64,000 nt of DNA from Reticulitermes lucifugus (taxonomy: Eukaryota > Arthropoda > Insecta > Blattodea > Rhinotermitidae): positions 1-64,000 of the forward strand of contig JAKCWW010000103.1 in the NCBI GenBank assembly GCA_026260175.1, in the 5' to 3' direction. Shown piece after piece: positions 23,043 through 34,882 of the stretch. The number at the start of each line of letters is the position of its first letter. The stretch's first letter is position 1. The notes under the pieces were generated by a model. The model worked only from the letters and a program-made list of their open reading frames with translations. It was not told the origin of the DNA and ran no database searches. The translations under genes were made by a program, and so were the position numbers.

Positions 23043-24093
23043 TGTGGTGCTTGGGAGGTTTTGCTGCACTGGGCTCAACCCTCAAGAGGCCTGGCTTCAG
23101 GCAGCCCACATTGACTGTAAATAATACTCATTTTGTTAGCGTATCATCTTGACCTCTGTCATAAATGTACAATGTACATAAGTAAATATGATAAAAATGA
23201 AAGAAATCCATCATATGGTGACTGCGAGGCTGTTTGAAACCTTTTATTGGTTTCAGATTTGTGCCATTTAGCTTCACAATTTTGACACTTTTAACTCGCA
23301 GCTTTTCTTTCATATGGCAGCACTAGTTAGTAGCCAAGTGATGTGCATCTGGAGTGTTTAGGTTTGGCAGTGGGTGGGATATGTGGATGTGAGATATAAT
23401 CATGTTGGGAGAACCAAACTCTGATGCAGCTCTAGGCCTCCAGAAATATTGATACATTAAAGGGGTAGTGTATTATTGTTTGTAAATAGAAAGGTATTAT
23501 TTTCTGTAGCTTATGCGAGTTAAGGTTGTGGGAAAACATCCTTACATTCTAGATGCTAGCATATCCTTTAATGATCTTTTTTTAAATTTCTGTTTAATAA
23601 TGGATGATGGAATAATAAAAGATAATCTGATCTTACATGAAATATGTTGCTTTTATATTTCTTCGTTGTATTACAGTGGTACAGGGGAGAAACAGGTATT
23701 TTCCCTGATACCCTGGTGATACAAGGAACTGTGAGTACAATACTGATTGAAAAAAATATGCGAATTAGTAGGTAGTTACATTGCTTAGAAAATTATGGCT
23801 TATGAAATTGATTGCAATATTTATAATTTTGGGAAGATCACTCATTCTGTGCCACTCATATGTTTTCAGAAAGCTGCTGCAGGATATTGGTCTTTTTATA
23901 TGTTATGTTTTATTTTTTAATTCGCTGAAGTTAAAGGCTATAAGGATATTATATGTGTATGTTACGTTACAATGGTTGGAGAATTAGAGCTGAATTTTTG
24001 CAGATTTTTGAAGCCTGACAAATGTGTTCAAACATAATGTATGCATGACAGATATGTATATTTTTATAATGATAATGTTCTTAGGCTTAATTT
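23043..24093 (+). other. ttk: Intron 3, third part: no feature recognised
   Basis: CpG-poor intron DNA without delimited repeats. Confidence 0.5.
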
Positions 24094-24686
24094 CAGTGAA
24101 ACCTCTGCTTAACGAATCTGTGACGGTGGAAAATCCTGTTTAATATCAGACCACATATGCATTCACTGTTGGTTTTATTGAATGCTGTCATAACTTTTTT
24201 TTCTCAATTATAGCAGAATGGTGGTAGAAAGTCGGACTTCACAGATATATGTTTTTAATTGCATGTCTTATCCTCTTTGATATAGACATTGTTCGAAGTA
24301 GAACAGTTTCCTTTTCTGCGATTTGTAAATTTAAGTTTTCTTGAGACGAACAGAATTTTGGTTTTACCATGCGTCATCGGTGGGACAGGATACTGAAGAA
24401 TTTACTACAAGAAGATTTGGTATATTTTGCTAACCAGAGTTGGAAGATATGAAGGTAAGTTTGAATCTGGCAAGAAAAAGATTGAATTCATTAAGCATTA
24501 TCTTACTGTAGAGGAAAACTTCTGCTAAATGATGAATCCACCTTAAACAATGTTAACAAGGTGATCTTGGTCCCAGGCAGCCTGAATGCCATTAATTGGT
24601 TTATCATTTTGCGATTTTTTTATGCCGTTGCTGTATTCGAGCCTGTTTAGATGATCATATATTCATTAAGCAGGGGTTTGACTCTA
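24094..24686. mobile_element. Tc1/mariner-like MITE, 593 bp
   Basis: Left CAGTGAAACCTCTGCTTAAC (continuing GAAT) and right ATTCATTAAGCAGGGGTTTG (continuing ACTCTA) are inverted repeats with about 5 mismatches in 24. Non-coding interior. The CAGT start is typical of pogo/Tigger relatives. Confidence 0.75.
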
Positions 24687-27600
24687 CTTTGATTATTGAG
24701 AGGCTCAATGGATATTATTCTTTAGTAACATGAAAGGTTGCTTTCTCTTTGGAGCACTTTGGTCATTATTCCAGTAGCATTGTTACACATTTTTGAATAT
24801 CCCATGGGTTAATAATGACAATTTGTACTAAATTCAGAGTGGAATTGTGCTAACTGTAATTGAAGTGACATTGTTATGGTCAAATAGCTCGTCTTTTGTT
24901 GACTTCAAATAAAATGACGTTATTGTTTGACGTTTTCAACTTCCGCCATATATTAGAATTGTAGACTGTTTTAAACGTGTCTCAAGAATTAACTGCTGTA
25001 ATGGTTACTTTTCAAATAAAATTATACCTGTCTTCCTGCACAGCTCTGGCATGTTATAAAAAAGTGTGAAAACATCTCTTGGGCAGTAACAACATGAATC
25101 ATGAAAGGGCAATGAAACAGTTGCCAAGCAATGGTAGAGGCAGCATCTGTAGTTGCAGAATTGTCTACTGGCCTCCACTGCTAATCTAAAGCAGGTATCT
25201 GTGCAGATGATCTAAACAAGAAGTTTGTAATGTTGGAGCTGCCTCAGCATTGTAGGGATAAAGCTTTAAAGACATTGACTTCCTAGAGGAAGTTTTATGA
25301 AATGGCTTATTTAATTGGCTGTCTGTTCAACCAGGATAGAAATATGCACACACAAATTTGTTTGTACATTTGTGCAAAGTAATGGTGTTTTTATATATAA
25401 TTTTTTGTTTTCTTATTTCTGTGGCATATAATATTTGCATATTTTATTCTACAGATGCATATTGTAAAGCCTGATCTTGCACATTTTTCAGAAGTAGCAT
25501 GGGCCCAGATATGTGTATGTCATGCGGTATTTATTTCATTATTTCTTAAGTGTACAGACTATTTTTGATTTGATGGTGACTTAATTAGTCACTTGTAAGC
25601 ATAATTTATTCAAGTAAATTTGTACACATACTGGACAAAAATAACTAAAAGTTTAATCTTTATTGGGCATGCATATCGCTATTATAATGGCACATGCATA
25701 CAGTCTACTAGGCCTAGGTTCACGTTTTCATCATGTACCCATTCCCCCCCCCCCTCACTGAAGTCCAGCCACCAGTGTCTGCTAGTGGAGGATTTAAGTC
25801 CCTTTTTCCAGGAAGATAAATTGTTTAGCTTCTGTTCTAATCCAGTTACTGTCACCTCATACAGTGCGTGTATACAAAATTACCATGCATATTTCTCTGA
25901 GTGCATTTTAAGCAGTCACTGTAACTATGAATATAAAAGGATAGCAGGCTTTTGGGTGTGTAACTTGTGTGTTTGTGCATTTATATGACTTTTCAAAAAT
26001 GCAATTTTAAGTCAGTACTGATGCTTTAACAGACTAGAATTTGTTAAATGTCTGTATGTCCAACACATTTTACACCTAAAAATGTAAGTGGTAAAGTACT
26101 AAAAAAGTAGAAGAAATTCTAACCTGTGTGAAGAGTGGGCTTCAGCATGCTACTTACAGATGTTGCAGACTGCGTGTGGTTAGCATACTTTGTTTAATTA
26201 GGTTGTTTGTGACATCGCTGAAAGATGAAAGAAGCAGACAAAATTGTACTGGTCATCCCAGAATATTTCATTTTTACTGTTTACTGTTATGAGCTATTCC
26301 AGTTGCCAAATGGACACTGACTTTTGCAAAATTTAAAGAGTTATCTGTTTAAAGGGCCTTATTTTTAAACTAATCAGAATAGAATCTTTGATATGCATTT
26401 TCATGATACAGGTGGTGTGGGGGAGTATTAATTGTGAAGGTCTGTGTTGTGCAGGTTTCTCCAGCCTCTTGTTACTTCCTTAAAGGTCCACATATTCTCC
26501 TCAGCATCTTGTACTCGGTCACCCTCAGTTCCTTTCCTAAATACGAGGAACTGAAGTTCCACACCATTACAGAACAACAGGTAAAATTATAGTTGGCAGA
26601 TGGAAAGAGAAAAAGTTCTAAATTGAGTGGTAGCAAACATTCTCTGAATTTAATCTGCACTTAATTGTTTCATAAATACACTTTTGTGTGTTAGTGTTAT
26701 TCCCAAATGTTTGAGCATCACCACATTGTTGAAGGATTTGTTATGTCTGCATATTGTGAATTTATTCAGTGTTCTGGTGGCAGCACATGTATGTGGAGTT
26801 TCTCTATGTTTACTTATAGGGTGGCCCGCTTGCTAGAACTTCAGGTTTTCAGCTTATGGTATTTATGTTTTTCCCAATAAATTAACACCATTAACATAGA
26901 CCAGAAGCTGATGTGTTCCATTCAGTTTCACTTCCTTCTGATTATCTAAGCCCTTCTTAATATCATGTTCTGAAGGAAATTTGAAAAACTGTATCAGGAA
27001 GGTGTCCATTTCATAATTTTCAATGGGAAATGCATCAGACAAGTGGTTACATGTATGGGCTTTACTGCCAGCTTTATTTAAACACATTTTAATTAGTGAC
27101 TATAGGTTTTATTTTAACACATTTAATTAGCCTGCCTAATTTCATGGTCTGCTGAATTCATTGAGGATATAACCATCTGGTTAAATTAGGCTTCTTTCTG
27201 TGGTTAAACATGTTGCTTATTTTCAGGGAATCTGGTGGTCTAGTGTCGTGACGTTACTAAAGTAATAATGAGTCCAAATTTATTATTTAATTTGAAGATG
27301 ATTTGAATCTGTTGTCTTTAGTTCGTTGTATTGTACACTGTTGATTCTGTATCTTGATTTAGTATGGAAGTGGCACTGATTTGGTCTGTCACTTTATTCA
27401 GAACACCATAACCACTGCATTGAATACTTAAGCACAGCTTTTACATCCTCTATCAGGTATGATCTCCAGTTGAATCATAGTGGAGCCACACGCAGGTACA
27501 TGTGCACCATACAGAAGTCAAAAACTTACTAGTTAGCTCAGTTCTGCAATAGCTGATTCCCTGTCTGAAATTATCCCCCCCCCCCTTTAATCTTCCTACA

Positions 27601-28109
27601 TTGCCAAATTGGCTGTCTGCTAATTCCACTGTTTCCTAATAGGTCCAAAAGAATAAATTTTGAATACCCTCTTGTGATTGGCTACTAATGACTTGACGCT
27701 CTGTCGCATGCAGTAACTTGTATAGACTCCACATAAGTGTGTCTCTACCGGCTGTTTTTAATGTGCAGGATTTGAGTGTTTCAAAAACTGTCGAAGGCTA
27801 GAATTTTGACTGCTGCAGTAAGGTCAAAAACCCATTAATTGTGACATTGACAAATGGCATAGAGGCTGGCTGCCTTATATCCAACCTAAACTGCACTGGC
27901 ATGTCTCTCTAATCTGCTATTCAGTTGCGTAACTCTCCTTCGTACGCTAAACTAAGTCTCTAATTCTAAATAAATTCTGTCCCTATCTGCCAGTATAAAT
28001 TTTGATTACTAATAGTAATTAATCCTGATGTGATGATTGTAAAGGTGTTTTACAGAACTTCTGTCCTGATGTGTGATGTCTGTGTTTAGGTAATGACTGC
28101 CCTGTTGGC
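24687..28109 (+). other. ttk: Intron 3, fourth part
   Basis: Mostly unassigned. A C-run occurs at 25745-25754 and another at 27577-27587. 27660-27960 carries several CpG (7 counted in 27661-27960) in otherwise CpG-starved DNA, suggesting a younger insertion, but I could not name it or find its ends. Confidence 0.45.
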
Positions 28110-28262
28110 TATAACAAAAATATCTCTGACAAATAATAGCAAAATGTCTTTGAGCAGTAATAACAAAAATATCTTCAGCAGACAGTAATTAATATATCTT
28201 TGAGAAACAGTAAAATAACCTTGAGACACTTACAGAAATATATCTGAGGAATGATTACAGTT
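28110..28262. repeat. Degenerate ~23-bp tandem repeat
   Basis: Six to seven diverged copies of a unit close to AACAAAAATATCTTTGAGCA with a spacer such as GTAAT. Readable cores are AAATATCTCTGACAA, AAATGTCTTTGAGCA, AAATATCTTCAGCA, ATATATCTTTGAGAAA, AATAACCTTGAGACA and AAATATATCTGAGGAA. An old minisatellite. Confidence 0.75.
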
Positions 28263-29139
28263 TGAGCAAGTTCGAAGATGGAACGGGAGAACAAATTGAA
28301 GAAATTCTTGTTACTGTTCATTTAAGGAACCCTTTCTCTCTTCTTACGTACTTTCTAGGGAACAAAAAATTAAAATATGTTATGCAATTATGTGGCCCGC
28401 TAATTTATGCAGTTACAATATGTTCTTGTACTCTGAAGAGATTAATGAACAGTGTTTTTAAGACAAAACGTGAAGGGAATTGTGTTGGCCTAAGTGGGAA
28501 ATTTGTAAAACTGCATAAGGAAAGTTTGATTTTTGACTTCTGATATTCTTAGGATTATGAAGGAGACTGTGATTGACTTTCCATATGTGGTATTAGAAAA
28601 ATTCAGAATTTTGCTGGGGTATTTCATGGTAAGCACTCATTTAAGAAGATTTAGAGCAAGAGGTGGGGAAGTGGAAATGGCATTAGGCTAGTTTTTACTG
28701 TCTTGGGATATGGTTTAGACATTGACTTAGTGTTAATGGTGTTGTTTGGATGCTAACATTCTTTTAGTTAGGTGTTTAGTGCCTCTCAGCTGTTTTCATC
28801 AAGACAGGCTTCTTGATTATAGTGCAGCCAGAAATCAGGTACTGAATAGTTAAATTAATCTTGTAACTGTCACTTACATGTTACATTTTGAAGAACATGC
28901 ACACATTATTTTTTTACCTTTATTTGATTTTTGTAACTTTGATTTTGAAGAGGTAGAGTACTAATGAGCATGTTCAGATGTGGAATATTCACATAAAAAA
29001 TTCAGCTTTGAATAGCATTATTACAAGGAAAGGTACAAGTAAAATCAGAAACACCTGACCCCCTCTCTTCAAGGCTACTCTTTAGTGGACTTAAACAGGG
29101 ACTGTTTTAAAGTGTTCGTCTGTTATTTATATCAGATGT
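28263..29139 (+). other. ttk: Intron 3, fifth part: no feature recognised
   Basis: Extremely CpG-poor (one CpG counted in 28561-29160). The open frame at 28262-28543 has no recognisable domain. Confidence 0.5.
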
Positions 29140-29770
29140 AAGTTATTTTGTTTGAATGTGAAACATGGGCTCTTAGTTTGAGGGCAGAAGAAAAGTTAGA
29201 TACGTTGAAAATAAAGTACTCAGAAAGTATTTGGATATAGTTGAGTTGACAGAAGAATTGACATTGATAGTTAGAATTACACGCTACCTGCATTGCACAC
29301 CTCCTCTCTCTGAACCTCTGAATATAACAAAATAACAAAACACCACTCTGGACCACAAAGAGATAGATAGATAGATAGATAGAGAGATGGAGGGGGGGGG
29401 GTAGAGAGAGGAACTGAATGTTTGTATATGGGAACAGTTGGTTGAAGTGGGGTAGGCATGCTGAAGGGAAGTAGCTGCTAGGCAGATGGGTGGGGAAAAA
29501 TGTTGTTAATTCTTTCATTGACCCAACTGAGGAGGCGTGAAGTGAGCAGTGGAGGATTCGTAGCAAGGAACCTTGTGATTTAAACAAGTCGCCTAGCATT
29601 GTTCAGATAGTAAAGTATAGAAAGCAGTGAGGGTCAGGGCATATTACTAGTGTGGATGGAAAATGAATGTATATGGAATTCTAGTGGGGAAACATCTAGG
29701 AAAAAGACTGCTTGAAAGACCAGGAAGGAGAGGATTGTGCTTCCTGAAGATTGACGGAGTGTGAATTTCA
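29140..29770 (+). mobile_element. LINE 3' fragment, third family, with GATA repeat insert
   Basis: The + strand reads LFECETWALSLRAEEKLDTL (compare YGxETWxL of non-LTR retrotransposons) at about 29150-29210. After an interruption with the (GATA)n stretch at 29361-29384 and a G-run, it resumes at about 29530 as QWRIRSKEPCDLNKSPSIVQ followed by IVKYRKQ, then GHITSVDGK and MYMEF. Stops and frame shifts throughout. The family is related to, but distinct from, the two LINEs at 11.1 and 62 kb. Confidence 0.7.
29361..29403. repeat. (GATA)n and G-run microsatellite
   Basis: AGATAGATAGATAGATAGAT followed by GAGAGATGG and a run of ten G. The minus-strand frame across it is repeat-driven. Confidence 0.95.
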
Positions 29771-30106
29771 TGAATACAGAATGAGTAGTTTTAACTTGGC
29801 TTCATCAAGAACAGCTAAAACAAAGTTAATGTGTAACAGTAATAATTCATTTTTTTCAAATCCTTATTGGTTTGCTGGAGTGTGGATGAACATTTCTAGG
29901 TACCATGTTGATAGATATTTGCTTTGTTATTATGCAGCTAGTGGTACTGAATTAGATAGAAGTGCTGGCTTGAAAATGTTCACAACAATTTTTGAAGACC
30001 TTTACTTCTACAGTTGGTGAAACATGCCTGCTAATTGAAGATAATGCAAGTTTTTAAGTTTTAAGACAATTCATCCACGTTGTGCCTCTGAGCAGTGAGA
30101 ATCACG

Positions 30107-30199
30107 ATAAATCCAGTCAAAACACAACAATTTATTCTGTTATTTTCAACATGTAGTTTAAAATAATAGAATAAATTGTTGTGTTTTGACTGGATTTAT
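30107..30199. repeat. Near-perfect hairpin, 39-bp arms
   Basis: ATAAATCCAGTCAAAACACA with ACAATTTATTCTGTTATTT forms the left arm; AAATAATAGAATAAATTGTT with GTGTTTTGACTGGATTTAT forms the right. Loop about 15 bp. Weaker pairing extends outwards. Likely a foldback MITE. Confidence 0.9.
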
Positions 30200-30248
30200 T
30201 GCAGTTCTGATTAATGCAATTTGTCAGGCCTTCAAAGCAGTCCAGCTG

Positions 30249-30424
30249 AGATCTTTGTTCTTCTGGGATATTGCACTCTGTCAGTGTGTTTGTTTTACAT
30301 TGTTTTGAAACCATATAGTGGCCTCATCTTCAAGGGTCAGATGTCTGATTCGTTGGATGTCTGATTCATTGGATGTCTGACACACCCAGTCATGTAGTAT
30401 AGTATCCCAGAAGAATGAAGATCT
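30249..30424. mobile_element. Hairpin MITE (CCCAGAAGA family)
   Basis: Left AGATCTTTGTTCTTCTGGGA and right TCCCAGAAGAATGAAGATCT are inverted, as in the element at 1436-1598. The middle holds three direct copies of GATGTCTGATTC(A/G)TTG-like sequence (30339-30380). It lies 480 bp before the p69-type exon. Confidence 0.85.
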
Positions 30425-30904
30425 AAAGTTTGTCATGTAAGAATTTGGAGGCAAGAAAGAGGACGCGTTAAGAAGTAGTAGTTTGATGAACTGCATGTTC
30501 TGAAATTAGCATGCACATAACTGGAATTTGTACATAAATATTTCTATTATCCAAATGACAACAATAGTTTGTCCATGGAATATCTGGTAACAATTTTATT
30601 TTATTTTGTTTTTAAATTTATTTACTTTTTATTATTTTAATAAAGGATATATTGAGGTTGGTTTGAAAAAAAGACTCTTACAACCTTCACAGAAAGTGTG
30701 GCAACTTATTACATTGAGATGTTACATTAATTGGGCTATTGTCATAATTACAACATGGGATGTTCATTTTAAATCTTACAGGGATTTCATTCATCACAGT
30801 TTTATTTCTGGATGTACTTGCTTCTAAGTGTCAGGCATGAGTAATTTAAAGAAATATATTACTGTTTTAAGTTTTGTAAATATTGAAAACTTTCTGTTTT
30901 GCAG
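30425..30904 (+). other. ttk: Intron end before p69-type exon
   Basis: AT-rich; ends in a T-rich tract and TTTCTGTTTTGCAG, a strong acceptor. Confidence 0.7.
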
Positions 30905-31551
30905 TTAAACCAGAAGAAGATGCAACAAATGACCTGGATTATGAATCATCACTTCCTGATGATGAAAATGAACTGATAACTTTGTCTCCATCCTCAAGTA
31001 CAGCTGAAATTAGGAACAGTGAGGAGTTAATTACAATAAATCTAGAAGGGGAGGCGGATGGTGGTGATTTCAGTAATGATGTAAGAGATCAGAACTTGCC
31101 TGATGTTGATAACACAGACACAAATGTTTCAATTTTGCCAAACAGTGATTTGCAAGTTGTACTCTCCTCTGAAGTGAACAGTATGCTCTCTTTGTCTGAA
31201 CCGACCAGGCATCTGTTATCCCTGGCTGAGGACTGCAGTGACCTTGTAATACCTACTGAAGATTTCTCTCATTCGGGGTTTGAAACCAATGTGCGAGCTG
31301 CTGGTGTCAGTATGTTGGATCAAGATGATGTCCATGACGGTTCTGCACGCAGGTTCTGTGTTCGGGAGGCAGATAATGTTTTTAGATGTAAAGTGTGCAG
31401 TAAGACGTATACACACATTAGTAATTTCTGTAGGCATTATCTTACGACACATCGAAGAAGCAAGCAGGCATTCACTTGTCCATGGTGCAAGAAAGAATTT
31501 ACCCGGAAAGACAACATGATGACCCATATGAAAGGAGTACACAGAGCCTGA
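30905..31551 (+). CDS. ttk: Tramtrack terminal exon A, p69-type zinc fingers
   Basis: Alternative 3' coding exon. The two first bases complete a split codon (G|TT, Val), then [19 protein letters not shown] and a long acidic, Ser-rich stretch of about 155 residues, then two C2H2 fingers: [19 protein letters not shown] to H (C-X2-C-X12-H-X4-H) and [19 protein letters not shown] to H. These closely follow the Drosophila Ttk69 finger pair ([17 protein letters not shown]), which binds AGGAC/AGGAT-type sites and represses neural and pair-rule genes. The stop is at 31549-31551. Splicing creates a VKPE SUMO motif across the junction. With all shared exons the protein is about 559 residues. Termination here requires polyadenylation before the p88-type exon. 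Confidence 0.93.
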
Positions 31552-31990
31552 ACTATTTGCTTCTGAAAGAAGCTGTACATTCAGTACTTCATTTCAGTAC
31601 ATTTCTGTAAACAAGTAGAGGCAGCGTTTTTGAGAGAACATGTTACGTATTTTGTATGTCTGCACGCGAAACATTTTACCTTCATTAATGAATCAATAGT
31701 TCACCAAGATCATCATATACTTTTCAGAATGTCTGCCATTAGACTTAACTATACAAAATATTTCCTGTGTTTTTCATGTATGAAGTATTCCTTCTTCAGC
31801 ATAGCATAAAAGTCAGATGTGGTTATGTTAAGAACTGGTAATCTTACACATTTAATGTCTAATGTTTGAAGCGAAACTTAACCCATATTATATGGCATTC
31901 TTATATATTTTGAGTATATATTGGATTTGTACATAAATTTATTTCAAACATTCAAATGAGATGATATCAAAAAAAGCTAAAAATTTCAGC
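31552..31990 (+). other. ttk: Probable 3' UTR of the p69-type isoform
   Basis: About 440 bp of AT-rich DNA between the stop codon and a dead mariner. I found no clean AATAAA signal here. The UTR may be short, use a variant signal, or continue into the transposon. Confidence 0.5.
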
Positions 31991-33080
31991 TTTCCTTCTG
32001 TCAGTATATAAGGGCCATACCAAAAGCAGTGAGCATGTTTAAATTATGTGAAAGTAGAGGTACTTGTACAGAAACAGATATTGTCCTCAGTAACCGGAGA
32101 TGCACTGACATTTTTTCACAAAGTCCCTGTTACTATCCATACATTTTTACCAGTGCTGCACAAGTTTAAATATGCCTCTGCAGTAGAAGTTTATTTCAGC
32201 ATGTCTGAACCATGTACACACAGCTTCATGGACTGCCATGTCATTCTTGAGGTGGGAGTAAGTTGTGATCTTTCAAGATCCTGAACTGAGGTGGCCAAAG
32301 TTCAGTCTAGGAAGGATGGGAGGACTTCCCACCCATACATTTCAGCTGCCCCAAATGTCAGACATGCAATGTGAGGTGGTGTTTTGTGTTCATGAATGGT
32401 GTATCCGTTGAAGGTTGTTGTTTGTCACGAAATGCACGTTGTGGTTTCTGGCACATCTAAATGTAGTGAGTAGCATTGATGGTTTCCTCACTGGGCATAA
32501 ACTCAACCAGTACCTCAGAAGACAGTTCCCATAACTTTCCTCGCCAAGGGCATTGTTCTGGCCATTGGAGGTGCAACATTGTGCCATTCCATGCTTTGTG
32601 GCCTTGTTTCAGGCTCAAAATGGTGGAACCAGCTTTCGTTGCAGGTCCTGATACTCAGTAGAGAATTTTTGCCCTCAACAGCAAATCTTTTAGGAAGCTG
32701 TGACTTCAGATACTTTTTTTGTGTTTATCTGTAGGCAAGTGGGAACCCAGTTGAAACAAACTGCTGTGTCCCAGATATGATGTTATATGTCTGGCATTGT
32801 GTCCAGTTCCAAGTGGTGCTGTGGTTTCTCTTTTTGGCACCGTTTAGTCATTTATAATGAGTACATCGGCGTTGTGCTTGTTGCATTCTGTGCTGTTGGT
32901 TCTTGGTCAGTCACTGTGGGGAAATAGCAATGTCCATGTTGCCATCATTTGAGTGTTTGATCCAGGGCTGCACGTTGCTGTCTGCACACGTCGCCGTAGA
33001 CGTGAAGTCTGTCAACAGTGTCTGCAGCCAAATTGTTCTTGTTTGCAAGAAACTCAGTCACAGAATGCTGGTGAAGTGAA
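31990..33080 (-). pseudogene. Dead mariner transposon, nearly full length
   Basis: On the minus strand, in broken frames: VCSRWVPTCLQIN-like sequence (compare ARWVPHxL), ESWFHHFEPETRPQSMEWHN (about 32650-32590; the first catalytic block of mariner, DExWxHHxxPE, with its leading D not intact), LARKVMGTVF, VEFMP, DNARPH-region remnants, and near 32100-32230 AVCTWFRHAEINFYCRGIF followed by KLVQHW, KCMD and DFVKK (the mariner C-terminus). Frameshifts and stops throughout. Terminal repeats not resolved. Confidence 0.85.
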
Positions 33081-33355
33081 ACATCATTGAAGCCACTTTG
33101 TTTCAGTGGTCTGTGGGTACCTTATGGTGCATGTGTTGGATTGCTATTTCAGGTTGGAGATACAAGATGACACATCCACTCATATAATTCTTAGTCTGTA
33201 ACATTTTGTTGTGATGTGTGGAATATAATGCAGCTCATGACTTGGTATGGCCCATGTGGATTATGGGTGATTCTGTAGGTGTATGTGACAATGACTTATT
33301 TGTTAGTCTGTAGGCTTCTAAATTTGTGATTATTATGGTGATAACTGTGATGATT
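33081..33355 (+). other. ttk: Intron, unassigned
   Basis: Between the mariner and the next foldback. Part may be the 5' end of the mariner. Confidence 0.4.
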
Positions 33356-33535
33356 GCAGTCTTCTGGAATGTGGTACAGTGTACGCTGGTGGATGTACTG
33401 CCTCTTCAGAGTAACCCACTGCCTCCATCATCAGGTGGATGCATTGATCTATCCATCCTGATGATGGACGCAGCAGGTTTCTATGAAATGTCAGTACATA
33501 TCTACCAGACTACATCGTATCATTCTGGAAGCCAG
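33356..33535. mobile_element. Foldback MITE, ~80-bp arms
   Basis: Left GCAGTCTTCTGGAATGTGGT ... CCTCCATCATCAGG and right CCTGATGATGGACGCAGCAG ... TATCATTCTGGAAGCCAG are inverted copies along their length, including ACTGCCTCTTCAGAG / AAATGTCAGTAC. Same family as the elements at 54.5 and 34.8 kb. Confidence 0.8.
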
Positions 33536-34800
33536 TAATTTTCAGTCTGCAGGCTTGTCTATTGTAATTTCTTTCTAACATATGTAATGTTTTGGGAGTT
33601 TATTTCTGGATTTACTGTCATTAAGGTACAGATCTGTGATGCAATTTCATATATATGGAGGATGTCATGGTTCTGAGAAATTATTCTGTGCATGTTCCAT
33701 CACGTGAACACTCTAAATTTCTTGTGATATTGTCCCAGGAGCTGCAGTTTTTAAGAAGTTTAAGAATGAATGAGTGATGTGAATGAATAATAATAGATTT
33801 CTTGCTTGGTGCTGTGAGTTTGTGGCTTGCAGGGCATATGGAAATTGCCTATCTGTGATGTACTTCTAGAATCATAGTAGTCACAGAGACCTGACACTTT
33901 TTATACAAGTTACAATTCCCAGCAGCTGGAACATTATACTGTAGGAAATGCTGATGAACTTTCTGTTGCTCATATTCAAAAGCTGGATGAAAAATATGTA
34001 AATGCCTCGCATGTCAGTTTATATAATGGTCAGTACGTAACAAATTACCTGTATGTAGTAGAAATATGCAAGGTCAGATATCAATCACTGACCACTGAGA
34101 AGGCAGAAATAACATAATAGTTATGTATTTAAACAGTTGTTTGAGATAGTTGGGGTTACATTGGCTTATTTCTTGTTTTGTTTGGCTTTGCTTTCCTGCA
34201 AAATAATTCTCTTGTCCACTCTGTTATATTGAGTAACGTAGTCACCACTCCACGTTTCTTAGGGCTGCAGATTATTGACTTCACCTTTCTTGAAATTCAC
34301 AGAACAGTACAAACCAAATTATTGGTCATGCAATTGAATCTGGTGAATAGTGTGGGGAATTTCAGTTTCTATAATCAGCTGAAGTTGAGTTTTATTCATC
34401 ATGGGAAAACTGGTCACTGATATTTGGTGTGGCTAAAATTCGTAAGTTTTTTTGCTCAGAGAGTACTTTGAGGCAGGTTTCTTGGAAGCTCAATAAAGAG
34501 ATAATTTTGACTCAGTTTGTGTTGTGTCTTATAGTGCTGATATTACCACACACTTTGGTTCATGTTTTTTGCAGTTGGCATTGAACTGGTTTTGTGCCAC
34601 GTATACAAGCTTAGAAAAATGGTTAGTCTGAAAATATGATTTCATATATTCCTTATGAAACAAACACATTCTGATGAAATTCTCAAGATAATCATGTTAT
34701 TTAGTAGTGATCTCACCATAGCTGGATGCAGGAGATTGTCGTGAATGACAATGAGAATGAAGTGTGGTGTGATTTTCATAGTGGTGAGGGTTTACAGTGT
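33536..34800 (+). other. ttk: Intron, no feature recognised
   Basis: Unassigned intron DNA. Confidence 0.5.
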
Positions 34801-34882
34801 GGCGTTCTGATCATGACAGCATGTAGTCTGGTATGTTGGTACCACCTATCAAACTACATGTTGTTATAACCCAGAAGACTGC
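34801..34882. mobile_element. Short foldback MITE
   Basis: GGCGTTCTGATCATGACAGC and ATGTAGTCTGGTATGTTGGT pair with ACCACCTATCAAACTACATG and TTGTTATAACCCAGAAGACT. Nearly no loop. Confidence 0.7.

Noticed and set aside
29132-29599. 155-residue minus-strand protein
   Set aside because: Crosses a GATA repeat and lies antisense to a LINE fragment.
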